Shown here: one piece after another, positions 13,473 through 19,555 of the stretch
How the letters are laid out: the number at the start of each line of letters is the position of its first letter
Position numbering within the stretch: position 1 is the stretch's first letter
Assembly (NCBI GenBank): GCA_017577895.1
Contig: PKQY01000036.1
Location: forward strand, 1-19,555
Direction: 5' to 3'
Source: Bacillota bacterium
Lineage (GTDB): Bacteria > Bacillota > Bacilli > ZCTH02-B2
Length of the DNA: 19,555 nt
Notes under the pieces: generated by a model
Seen by the model: the letters and a program-made list of their open reading frames with translations, nothing else
The model's database searches: none
Told to the model about the DNA's origin: nothing
Translations under genes and position numbers: made by a program

Positions 13473-16076
13473 TTATTTCCCGCAACAATGTTTGTACTTT
13501 TTCCCGCTGCCGCACGGACACGGATCGTTGCGGCCGATCTTCGGACCGACGCGAATCGGTTGGCGCTTCGGCGGCTCGCCGTCGGTGCCGGTCCGGGCGG
13601 TGACGGCCGTCGCCTGCGCTTCCCGGCGCAACATTTTCGGGAGCGCCTGGCCTTTCGGCTGCGCGGTCGGCTGGGCCGCTTCGGTTGGCTGGGTCGCTTG
13701 AGCCGGTTCGGCCACCGCCACAGCCTCCCGCTGCACGTTTTGGGTCACTTGCGTCTTCATGATTTGCTGCACGGTCCCTTCTTCAATCCGCTGGATCATT
13801 TCTTCGAACATGGCAAAGCCTTCCAACTGATACTCCCGCAGCGGATCGGTCTGGGCGTACCCGCGCAAGTGAATCCCTTGCCGCAGCTGATCCATGGCGT
13901 CCATGTGATCCATCCACTGGGAATCCACATTCCGCAACAGAACAACCTTTTCGAATTCCCTCATCAAGCTTTCGCCCAGCTCTTGCTCTTTTTCATCGTA
14001 CAAAGCGCGGATCGCCTCGACGAACATGGCCCGAATCTCATCCGCTTCTTTGCGCTTCAAGTCGGCAATCGTGAACCGCCCCGGCGGCAGGAACAGCCGC
14101 TCCGCCTCGGCCAAAAGCCCGGCCAAATCCCAGTCTTCCGGCACTTCACTGGCGGGACAATACTTTTCCAACAGCCGGTCGATGACCGATTCCGCCATAT
14201 TCAAAATGACGTCTTTCAGCGACTCCCGCTCCAGCACTTCCCGGCGCTGTTTGTAGATGACTTCCCGCTGCTGGTTCAACACGTCGTCGTACTGCAAGAC
14301 GAGGCGCCGCAGCTCGAAGTTGTTGGCCTCCATCCGTTTTTGCGCCGACTCGATGGCCCGGGTCACCATCCGGCTTTCGATGGGCTCATCTTCTTCGAGG
14401 CCGAACCGATCCATCATGGACTTGATGGTGTCGGAACCGAATTTGCGCATGAGGTCGTCTTCCAGCGACAGGAAAAACTGCGACGAACCCGGGTCGCCCT
14501 GCCGGCCGGCCCGGCCCCGCAGCTGGTTGTCAATGCGGCGGCTCTCATGCCGCTCCGTCCCCAAAATATGCAATCCGCCGAGCTCCGCGACGCCTTCCCC
14601 CAGCTTGATGTCGGTTCCCCGGCCCGCCATGTTGGTGGCGATGGTCACCGCCCCCCGCTGGCCGGCCCGGGCCACGATCTCCGCTTCCTGGGCGTGATAT
14701 TTGGCGTTCAGCACTTGGTGGGGAATACCTTCCCGCTTGAGCATCATGGACAACCGCTCGGAATTTTCGATGGAGGTCGTCCCCACCAGCACCGGTTGCC
14801 CCTTCTTATGCCGCTCGACAATTTCCCGCACGACGGCTCGATATTTGGCCCGTTCCGTTTTAAAGACGACATCGGGCAAATCTTGGCGAATCATGGGCTT
14901 GTTGGTCGGAATGACCACCACGTCCAGGCCGTAAATTTTCCGGAACTCTTCTTCTTCCGTCTTGGCCGTCCCGGTCATCCCCGCCAGTTTGCGGTACATC
15001 CGGAAATAGTTTTGCAGCGTAATCGTCGCCAGCGTCATGCTTTCCCGCTTCACTTCCAGGCCTTCTTTCGCTTCGATGGCCTGGTGCAAGCCGTCGCTGT
15101 ACCGGCGGCCCGGCATCAGCCGGCCGGTAAACTGGTCGACGATGATCACTTCCCCGTCCAACACCACATAATCCCGATCCCGTTTCATCAATTCTTTCGC
15201 TTTTAAGGCCTGGGTAATGTGGTGGTTGTACAGCGTATTTTCGGCGCTGTACAAATTGTCGATGCCGAAAAATTGCTCCACCCGGTCGACGCCGGCTTCC
15301 GTCAGCATCACCGAATGGGCCTTTTCATCCACCGTGTAATCTTCGTCCCGTTTCAGCAGTTTGGCGATCCGGTCAGCAGCGTAATAAAGATCCGTCGGTT
15401 TGGCCGCCTGGCCCGAAATGATGAGGGGCGTGCGCGCTTCGTCGATCAAAATGCTGTCCACTTCGTCGACGATGGCATAGGCATGCCCGCGTTGCACGAT
15501 GTGCTCTTTGTACAGCACCATGTTGTCCCGCAAATAGTCGAAGCCGAACTCGCTGTTGGTGCCGTACGTGATGTCGGCGGCATAAGCGGCTTGTTTTTCT
15601 TGCGGGCTCATGTCCCGCAAGTTCAAGCCCACTGTCAGGCCTAAAAATTGGTACACTTGGCCCATTTGTTCGCTGTCCCGCTGGGCCAAATATTCGTTCA
15701 CCGTCACCACGTGCACGCCTTCGCCGGTCAAGGCGTTCAAATAAGCAGGCATAGTCGCCGCCAACGTCTTCCCTTCCCCGGTCTTCATCTCGGCAATCTT
15801 GCCTTGATGCAACACAATGGCGCCCATGATTTGGACGTCAAAGGGCCGCATGTCCAAGACCCGCCGGGCCGCCTCCCGGACGACGGCGTACGCTTCCGGC
15901 AACAGTTGATCCAGCGTTTCCCCTTGGGCCAACCGTCGTTTGAATTCGTCCGTTTTCGCCCGCAGTTGTTCATCGGACAGGGCCCGCATGTCCGCCTCCA
16001 GGCGGTTGACCAGGTCCACCGTCCGTCGCAAGCGTTTGATCTCCCGTTCGTTACTGTCAAACCATTTGAATAGCAA
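13473..16076 (-). CDS. secA: Preprotein translocase ATPase SecA
   Basis: An 867-residue motor that drives unfolded preproteins through SecYEG at the membrane. From the N-terminus: the Walker A block EMKTGEGKT at residues 96-104, the preprotein-binding domain, DEVDSILIDEARTPLIISG near 205, the second nucleotide-binding fold with TNMAGRGTDIKLG and RGRAGRQGDPG, the helical scaffold, and a C-terminal zinc motif C-P-C-G-S-G-K-K-Y-K-H-C-C that binds SecB or ribosomes in relatives. A glutamine/alanine/threonine-rich linker precedes the zinc motif. I chose TTG 16076, eight bases after AAAGGAG and giving MLFKWFDSNERE, similar to other SecA starts. The alternative GTG at 16085 directly abuts the ribosome site. 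It is upstream of prfB and downstream of hpf, as in B. subtilis. Confidence 0.97.
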   Translation of the reverse strand: MLFKWFDSNEREIKRLRRTVDLVNRLEADMRALSDEQLRAKTDEFKRRLAQGETLDQLLPEAYAVVREAARRVLDMRPFDVQIMGAIVLHQGKIAEMKTGEGKTLAATMPAYLNALTGEGVHVVTVNEYLAQRDSEQMGQVYQFLGLTVGLNLRDMSPQEKQAAYAADITYGTNSEFGFDYLRDNMVLYKEHIVQRGHAYAIVDEVDSILIDEARTPLIISGQAAKPTDLYYAADRIAKLLKRDEDYTVDEKAHSVMLTEAGVDRVEQFFGIDNLYSAENTLYNHHITQALKAKELMKRDRDYVVLDGEVIIVDQFTGRLMPGRRYSDGLHQAIEAKEGLEVKRESMTLATITLQNYFRMYRKLAGMTGTAKTEEEEFRKIYGLDVVVIPTNKPMIRQDLPDVVFKTERAKYRAVVREIVERHKKGQPVLVGTTSIENSERLSMMLKREGIPHQVLNAKYHAQEAEIVARAGQRGAVTIATNMAGRGTDIKLGEGVAELGGLHILGTERHESRRIDNQLRGRAGRQGDPGSSQFFLSLEDDLMRKFGSDTIKSMMDRFGLEEDEPIESRMVTRAIESAQKRMEANNFELRRLVLQYDDVLNQQREVIYKQRREVLERESLKDVILNMAESVIDRLLEKYCPASEVPEDWDLAGLLAEAERLFLPPGRFTIADLKRKEADEIRAMFVEAIRALYDEKEQELGESLMREFEKVVLLRNVDSQWMDHMDAMDQLRQGIHLRGYAQTDPLREYQLEGFAMFEEMIQRIEEGTVQQIMKTQVTQNVQREAVAVAEPAQATQPTEAAQPTAQPKGQALPKMLRREAQATAVTARTGTDGEPPKRQPIRVGPKIGRNDPCPCGSGKKYKHCCGK

Positions 16077-16084
16077 AGGTTCCA

Positions 16085-16091
16085 CTCCTTT
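16085..16091 (-). promoter_or_regulatory. Ribosome-binding site fixing the TTG start of secA
   Basis: AAAGGAG on the minus strand overlaps the GTG at 16085 and is eight bases from TTG 16076, so only the TTG is properly spaced. Confidence 0.75.
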
Positions 16092-16179
16092 AACCGTGTC
16101 CTTGCTGCGCGTTCCTCGTCAGCGACCGTTCGAGCGAAAACTGGGGTTCCGTTCTATCGTCGCGGATGTGTACGAAAAA

Positions 16180-16209
16180 AGTATAACAAAATCCCTTCGG
16201 CCTGACCAA
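16180..16209 (-). promoter_or_regulatory. Candidate secA-prfB promoter
   Basis: TATACT (16180-16185) preceded by TGT, an extended -10 form, with TTGGTC (16204-16209) 18 bases upstream as a weak -35. It gives a leader of about 95 bases before secA and lies after the hpf terminator. I see no other gene in the 260-base secA-hpf gap. Confidence 0.5.
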
Positions 16210-16298
16210 TCATTGAACGCGCCCCTTTCGCCGTCATCGGTGCCGATCCCAATTGCGGCGGGTTCGGTGCGACATGGGGCCAGCCAAAAATTGGCACG

Positions 16299-16331
16299 AA
16301 AAACCGCCCCGGGGCAACATCCCGGGACGGT
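16299..16331 (-). terminator. Rho-independent terminator of hpf
   Basis: On the minus strand ACCGTCCCGGG pairs with CCCGGGGCGGT (11 pairs, one G-T), loop of 7, then TTTTT. It starts 5 bases after the hpf stop and separates hpf from secA. Confidence 0.93.
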
Positions 16332-16336
16332 GATGG

Positions 16337-16888
16337 TTACGCTTCCGGTTCGATGAGGCCGTACTTGCCGTCCTGCCGCTTGTAGACGACGTTCACCTGA
16401 CCCGTGTCGGTATTCGTGAAGACGAAAAAGTTGTGTCCCAGCAAATCCATTTGCAAGATGGCTTCTTCCACATCCATCGGCTTGAGATTGAACCGTTTTT
16501 TGCGGACAATCTCATACGGCGCGGCATCCTCTTCCGCGTTCTCTTCTTCGCGTTCCCGCACCGCTCCGTTGGCTGTCATCGCCACTTGCCGCGCTTTGCG
16601 GTTGATCCGCGTTTTATACTTGCGCACCTGACGTTCCAGCTTATCCACCGCCAGGTCGACGGCCGCATACATGTCCTCGTGTTTGACTTCCGCCCGCAAT
16701 AAGAGATTCGGCATCGGCACCGTCACTTCCACCACGTGTTCGTTGCGGACAATGCGCATCGTCACTTGGACAATCCCGTCGTAAGACTCGCCGTCGAAAT
16801 ATTTTTCCAGACGGCTCAATTTTTTCTCGGCGTAGTCCTGCAAGGCCGGAGTGACTTCGACATTGTCGCCTCGCACCAAGTACCTCAT
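16337..16888 (-). CDS. hpf: Ribosome hibernation-promoting factor, long form
   Basis: A 183-residue long HPF (YvyD/RaiA family). The N-terminal domain (about 1-100, starting MRYLVRGDNVEVTPALQDY) binds the 30S decoding site. The C-terminal domain (about 125-183, with RFNLKPMDVEEAILQMDLLGHNFF split across its core) mediates dimerisation of two ribosomes into inactive 100S particles. A charged E/D-rich linker joins them. The start at 16888 has GGGAGG eight bases before it; an in-frame ATG at 16954 would add 22 residues foreign to the family. It sits just upstream of secA as in B. subtilis, where yvyD is under sigma-H and sigma-B control. A matching sigma-H-like promoter lies at 17011-17040, and a strong terminator follows the gene. 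Confidence 0.95.
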   Translation of the reverse strand: MRYLVRGDNVEVTPALQDYAEKKLSRLEKYFDGESYDGIVQVTMRIVRNEHVVEVTVPMPNLLLRAEVKHEDMYAAVDLAVDKLERQVRKYKTRINRKARQVAMTANGAVREREEENAEEDAAPYEIVRKKRFNLKPMDVEEAILQMDLLGHNFFVFTNTDTGQVNVVYKRQDGKYGLIEPEA

Positions 16889-16944
16889 ACTTCCATCCTC
16901 CCATCTTCCCCCTGTTCCAAACATGAGAACCAGGGGCGCCTGAC

Positions 16945-16976
16945 TAGCCGCCATGCAAAATAGCCGCCATGCAAAA
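16945..16976. repeat. 16-bp perfect tandem duplication in the hpf leader
   Basis: TAGCCGCCATGCAAAA occurs twice head to tail (16945-16960 and 16961-16976). If the sigma-H-like promoter is used, both copies are in the transcribed leader. Confidence 0.92.
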
Positions 16977-17010
16977 GGTCATAGTATGGTATATCCGCTG
17001 TGTATGAATG

Positions 17011-17040
17011 TTATTCCATGAAAAAGGGGCAAAATCCTGC
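17011..17040 (-). promoter_or_regulatory. Sigma-H-like promoter of hpf
   Basis: Minus-strand GCAGGATTT (17032-17040), 12 bases, then ATGGAATAA (17011-17019). Both boxes match the B. subtilis sigma-H pattern RNAGGAWWW-N11-12-RNNGAATWW at every defined position. The -35 part lies in the hairpin of the preceding terminator. A role in stationary phase or nutrient stress is inferred from yvyD. Confidence 0.72.
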
Positions 17041-17045
17041 CCCTT
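17021..17045 (-). terminator. Rho-independent terminator of the sigma-54 activator gene
   Basis: AAGGGGCA (minus strand) pairs with TGCCCCTT, loop of 6, followed by TTT. It lies about 45 bases after the activator stop. Confidence 0.82.
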
Positions 17046-17089
17046 CGACAAATTTTCACAAATCCGGTTTTTGACAGGCGGCGTTTTGC

Positions 17090-19033
17090 TCATTGGATGC
17101 CGTATTTTTTCAACTTCCGGTACAGGGTGGAGCGGGCCATCCGCAAACGCCGAGCCACTTCGGACCAATTGCCCCCCGTTTCATGATACAACTGAATCAA
17201 CCGCTTTTTTTCCTCCATTTCCAGCGGCGACCACGGTTCCTCATCGGCCGCTTCTTGCTGTGTTTTCGCCAACAAATACGTTGGCAAATCGGCGATCGTG
17301 ATGGTTTCTCCCTCGCCAAACAAGACCGCGTGTTCTAACACGTTTTTCAACTCTCGCACGTTTCCCGGCCAAGCATATTGCTTCAACAACGCTAAGGCGT
17401 CCGCAGTCAATCCCCGAATCGGCTTGCCGTGTTGCCGGGATAGCTGTGCCAAGAAATGGTCGCACAACCGTACCAGATCGTCCCCCCGTTCCCGCAACGG
17501 CGGCAAGGTTAACTGCACGACGTTCAGCCGGTAATACAAGTCGGAGCGGAACTTGCCTTGTCGAATCAGCGCTTCCAAATCTTGGTTGGTCGCCGCAATG
17601 ATGCGCACATCGACCGAAATCGGTTTGGTGGAACCTAAACGGACGATCTCCTTTTCCTGCAACACCCGCAACAAAAACACTTGCAAGTCCAAAGGCATTT
17701 CGCCAATCTCATCGAGAAACAGCGTGCCCCCTTGCGCCGCTTCAATTTTCCCCATCTTCCCCTTCGGATTGCCCCCGGTGAATGCCCCGGCTTCATAGCC
17801 GAACAATTCACTGGCGATCAAATCCTTCGGGATGGCGCCGCAATTGATGGCAATAAACGGCTTTTGATGCCGCAGGCTGGCCCGATGAATGGCTCGGGCC
17901 AGCAACTCCTTGCCGGTGCCGCTTTCGCCCGTAATCAACACGGGAATATTTTTCGGAGCGACGATCCGACTTTTCTCCAACACCCGGATCATCGGCAAAG
18001 ACGCGCCCACAATCCCTTCCCAGTCTTGCATTACGTCCAGCATCTTAGCCACCTGGCGGACGATTTTGCGAAAATGCACCAAAAAGCCGACGTTTTCCTG
18101 CTCCCGTTGGGCCACTTGCACGTGGACGAGCCAACGGCTTTCCGGCAACACCCACTCGGCCTGCCGCTCCTTCATCGTCAACAGCCTGAATTTCAAGTAA
18201 TCCACGTCGGTTTTCGGAAGCCCCGCATCGGCTTCCGGCCCTCGAAACAACGTCAATGCCGGGGCAGTGGCGGTCACGATGTGTAACGTTTCATCCAAAA
18301 TGACGATTGGGTCATGGGGCCATTTTTCCATATACGGCAGAAACCACTGCTGCAAATATTGATGCATCTGTTGTGCCGTCCGCTGCAGTTGTTGCTCAAT
18401 CATCCGGGCTGTCATGGCTGCAAAACCTAACGTATGGGGCTGGGCATCCTCGGCAGGACCGGTCAAATCGATGACGCCCAACAGCTGACCGGTCAGCGGA
18501 TCCCGGATGGGGGCGGCAGAACAGACCCAGCCGTGACAGCCTTCACAAAAATGCTCAAAGGAAAAAATCTGGATCGGTTGGTTCGCTGCGATACAAGTGC
18601 CGATGGCGTTGGTGCCGGCCGACGCCTCGCTCCAGTCGGCGCCGATGACGAAATTCATCTGTTCCGCCCGGCGGCGAATGGGAGCCTCACCTGCCAAATA
18701 CACGATGCGTCCATGATGATCGGCCAAAGTCATCAAATGGCGGGTCCCTTCGATTTGCGACGACGCGCCTACGATGACGGGGAGCGCAGTACGGTATAGT
18801 TTCGACTGAAGCCGCCATTCATGCAGCTGTTCGTCGGACAACACGATGGCGGTCTGTTTTTGGCGCGGATTGACACCGAACGTTTGACAACGCTTCCAAG
18901 ATTGGAACACATCTCGACGCAGCCGATCTGGTTCGCGGTTCTCGTAGATAAAGGTGTACCAAGCCGATTCCAACACTTTGATCTGGACGCTCACATCTTT
19001 GCTCGACTGAATGGCGAGGTTCGGATTTCCCAC
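17090..19033 (-). CDS. acxR: Sigma-54-dependent transcriptional activator of acetone carboxylase (AcoR/AcxR-like)
   Basis: A 647-residue enhancer-binding protein. An N-terminal GAF-type sensor (about 20-200) has GTNAIG at 140-145 and CSAAPI at 171-176, as in AcoR. A possible PAS-like region follows (about 225-330). The AAA+ domain has Walker A GESGTGKE at 369-376, the sigma-54 contact loop at 416-421 and Walker B GGTLFLDEIGEM. A Fis-type helix-turn-helix ends the protein (622-647). The contact loop reads GAFTGG instead of GAFTGA. I chose GTG 19033: GGAGGGG precedes it, and TATAAT at 19071-19076 overlaps the upstream ATG 19072, which rules that start out if the promoter is real; ATG 19084 also exists. 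It is divergent from the acetone carboxylase gene, which has a -24/-12 promoter, so regulation of that operon is likely. The inducer is not shown by sequence. Confidence 0.88.
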   Translation of the reverse strand: MGNPNLAIQSSKDVSVQIKVLESAWYTFIYENREPDRLRRDVFQSWKRCQTFGVNPRQKQTAIVLSDEQLHEWRLQSKLYRTALPVIVGASSQIEGTRHLMTLADHHGRIVYLAGEAPIRRRAEQMNFVIGADWSEASAGTNAIGTCIAANQPIQIFSFEHFCEGCHGWVCSAAPIRDPLTGQLLGVIDLTGPAEDAQPHTLGFAAMTARMIEQQLQRTAQQMHQYLQQWFLPYMEKWPHDPIVILDETLHIVTATAPALTLFRGPEADAGLPKTDVDYLKFRLLTMKERQAEWVLPESRWLVHVQVAQREQENVGFLVHFRKIVRQVAKMLDVMQDWEGIVGASLPMIRVLEKSRIVAPKNIPVLITGESGTGKELLARAIHRASLRHQKPFIAINCGAIPKDLIASELFGYEAGAFTGGNPKGKMGKIEAAQGGTLFLDEIGEMPLDLQVFLLRVLQEKEIVRLGSTKPISVDVRIIAATNQDLEALIRQGKFRSDLYYRLNVVQLTLPPLRERGDDLVRLCDHFLAQLSRQHGKPIRGLTADALALLKQYAWPGNVRELKNVLEHAVLFGEGETITIADLPTYLLAKTQQEAADEEPWSPLEMEEKKRLIQLYHETGGNWSEVARRLRMARSTLYRKLKKYGIQ

Positions 19034-19040
19034 GGCCACC

Positions 19041-19045
19041 CCTCC
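19041..19045 (-). promoter_or_regulatory. Ribosome-binding site favouring the GTG start of the activator
   Basis: GGAGG on the minus strand is seven bases before GTG 19033. No comparable site precedes the in-frame ATGs at 19072 and 19084. Confidence 0.65.
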
Positions 19046-19070
19046 ATAGACGGAAAATTGCTTAACTTGC

Positions 19071-19079
19071 ATTATAACA
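19071..19079 (-). promoter_or_regulatory. Candidate extended -10 promoter of the activator gene
   Basis: Minus-strand TGTTATAAT: a consensus TATAAT with the TGN extension. No good -35 lies at 17 bases; TTGGAA is at 19. The start would fall near 19064, about 30 bases before GTG 19033. Confidence 0.55.
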
Positions 19080-19272
19080 CACAATATTCGATCATTTCCA
19101 AATTACAATTTGGTTACACGGTCCCTCTCTGAACGTCCGAGGTTGTCGCGAGACACCTGTATCAAATCGGGACAGTCCGAACCGACACCGAACGCTGGAC
19201 CGGACCCTTCCCACCCACAACCACACAATTCCGCCGCGCCGATTACCCGCCCGCCTGTCCCTCGACACCTTT

Positions 19273-19288
19273 TGGCACGGGATTTGCT
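19273..19288 (+). promoter_or_regulatory. Sigma-54 (-24/-12) promoter of the acetone carboxylase operon
   Basis: TGGCAC, five bases, TTGCT: full agreement with TGGCAC-N5-TTGCW, with GG and GC at the essential positions. It is 41 bases before the carboxylase start. The neighbouring gene encodes the matching type of activator. Confidence 0.93.
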
Positions 19289-19313
19289 CTAACTGATGGG
19301 CAACCATCTAAAG

Positions 19314-19320
19314 AAAGGAG
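19314..19320 (+). promoter_or_regulatory. Ribosome-binding site for the TTG start of the acetone carboxylase gene
   Basis: AAAGGAG lies nine bases before TTG 19330. The nearer ATG at 19323 is in another frame and stops after 11 codons. Confidence 0.8.
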
Positions 19321-19329
19321 AGATGTCCT

Positions 19330-19555
19330 TTGGCCAGGGCGCAAATCCTCGCGATTGACGCCGGCGGGACGATGACCGACACGTTCATCATTGATGGCAA
19401 AGGTGAGTTCGTGGTCGGCAAAGCGCAGTCGACGCCGGAAGACGAATCCATCGGACTCATCAATTCGGCCCGTGACGCACTGCAGTACTGGAACACGTCG
19501 GTCGAGAAAGAGCTGCCCAACTTGCTGGCCGGGGTGTATTCCGGCACTGCCATGC
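19330..19555 (+). CDS. acxA: Acetone carboxylase beta subunit, N-terminal part
   Basis: The first 75 codons are present; the gene runs off the right edge. The product begins MARAQILAIDAGGTMTDTF, with the phosphate-binding loop I-D-A-G-G-T-M-T-D of the hydantoinase A/acetone carboxylase beta group. FVVGKAQSTPEDE and GVYSGTAM follow, and closely resemble acetone carboxylase AcxA rather than hydantoinases or oxoprolinases. Acetone carboxylase (AcxABC) turns acetone, bicarbonate and ATP into acetoacetate in the cytosol. The start is TTG with AAAGGAG before it. The sigma-54 promoter and divergent activator upstream fit the regulation known for acx genes in Xanthobacter. The alpha and gamma subunit genes should follow outside the window. 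Acetophenone carboxylase is a less likely alternative. Confidence 0.87.
   Translation, partial: MARAQILAIDAGGTMTDTFIIDGKGEFVVGKAQSTPEDESIGLINSARDALQYWNTSVEKELPNLLAGVYSGTAM

Noticed and set aside
13140..15206. A 688-codon open frame on the plus strand opposite secA and prfB
   Set aside because: It is antisense to two certain genes, starts inside prfB, and its product is rich in H, R, F, P and Q, typical of a GC-rich shadow frame.

Overview
The window is a GC-rich (by eye mid-to-high 50s %) stretch of a Bacillales-type Firmicute chromosome. The support is gene order: hpf-secA-prfB and, further on, ftsE all lie on the minus strand in the order known from Bacillus subtilis. Strong AAGGAGG-type ribosome sites, several TTG/GTG starts, a sigma-H-like promoter at hpf and Lrp/aminotransferase genes resembling B. 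subtilis alaR-alaT agree with this. I cannot name the genus; the acetone carboxylase locus at the right edge suggests an aerobic soil or thermophilic relative.

Layout, left to right. 1-198 (-): N-terminus of FtsE. 199-511: divergent intergenic region. 512-2214 (+): alaR and alaT, overlapping by ATGA and ending at a bidirectional terminator. 2272-12159 (-): arginine biosynthesis, in transcription order argC, argJ, argB, argD, argF, argG, then a separately promoted EAL-HDOD signalling gene, then argH. This covers every step from N-acetylglutamate or ornithine to arginine except argA-type synthesis (supplied by ArgJ) and carbamoyl phosphate synthesis (no carAB here). An ARG box covers the argC promoter. 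12314-16888 (-): prfB (with a programmed +1 frameshift), secA and hpf. 17090-19033 (-): a sigma-54-dependent activator, divergent from the start of an acetone carboxylase beta-subunit gene (19330 onward, +) that has a canonical -24/-12 promoter.

How it fits together. The arginine genes appear inserted into the otherwise conserved prfB-ftsE neighbourhood. Several boundaries are compact: the prfB terminator runs into the argC promoter and operator, and the activator's terminator contains the -35 part of the hpf sigma-H-like promoter. Short two-copy tandem duplications (12-18 bp) occur in at least six non-coding gaps. The right end reads as an inducible acetone-use module: activator plus sigma-54 promoter plus carboxylase. 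I found no CRISPR array, tRNA, rRNA, insertion sequence or phage gene. The most unusual items are the EAL-HDOD gene inside the arginine block, the GAFTGG variant in the activator, the nested terminator/promoter boundaries and the recurrent tandem duplications.
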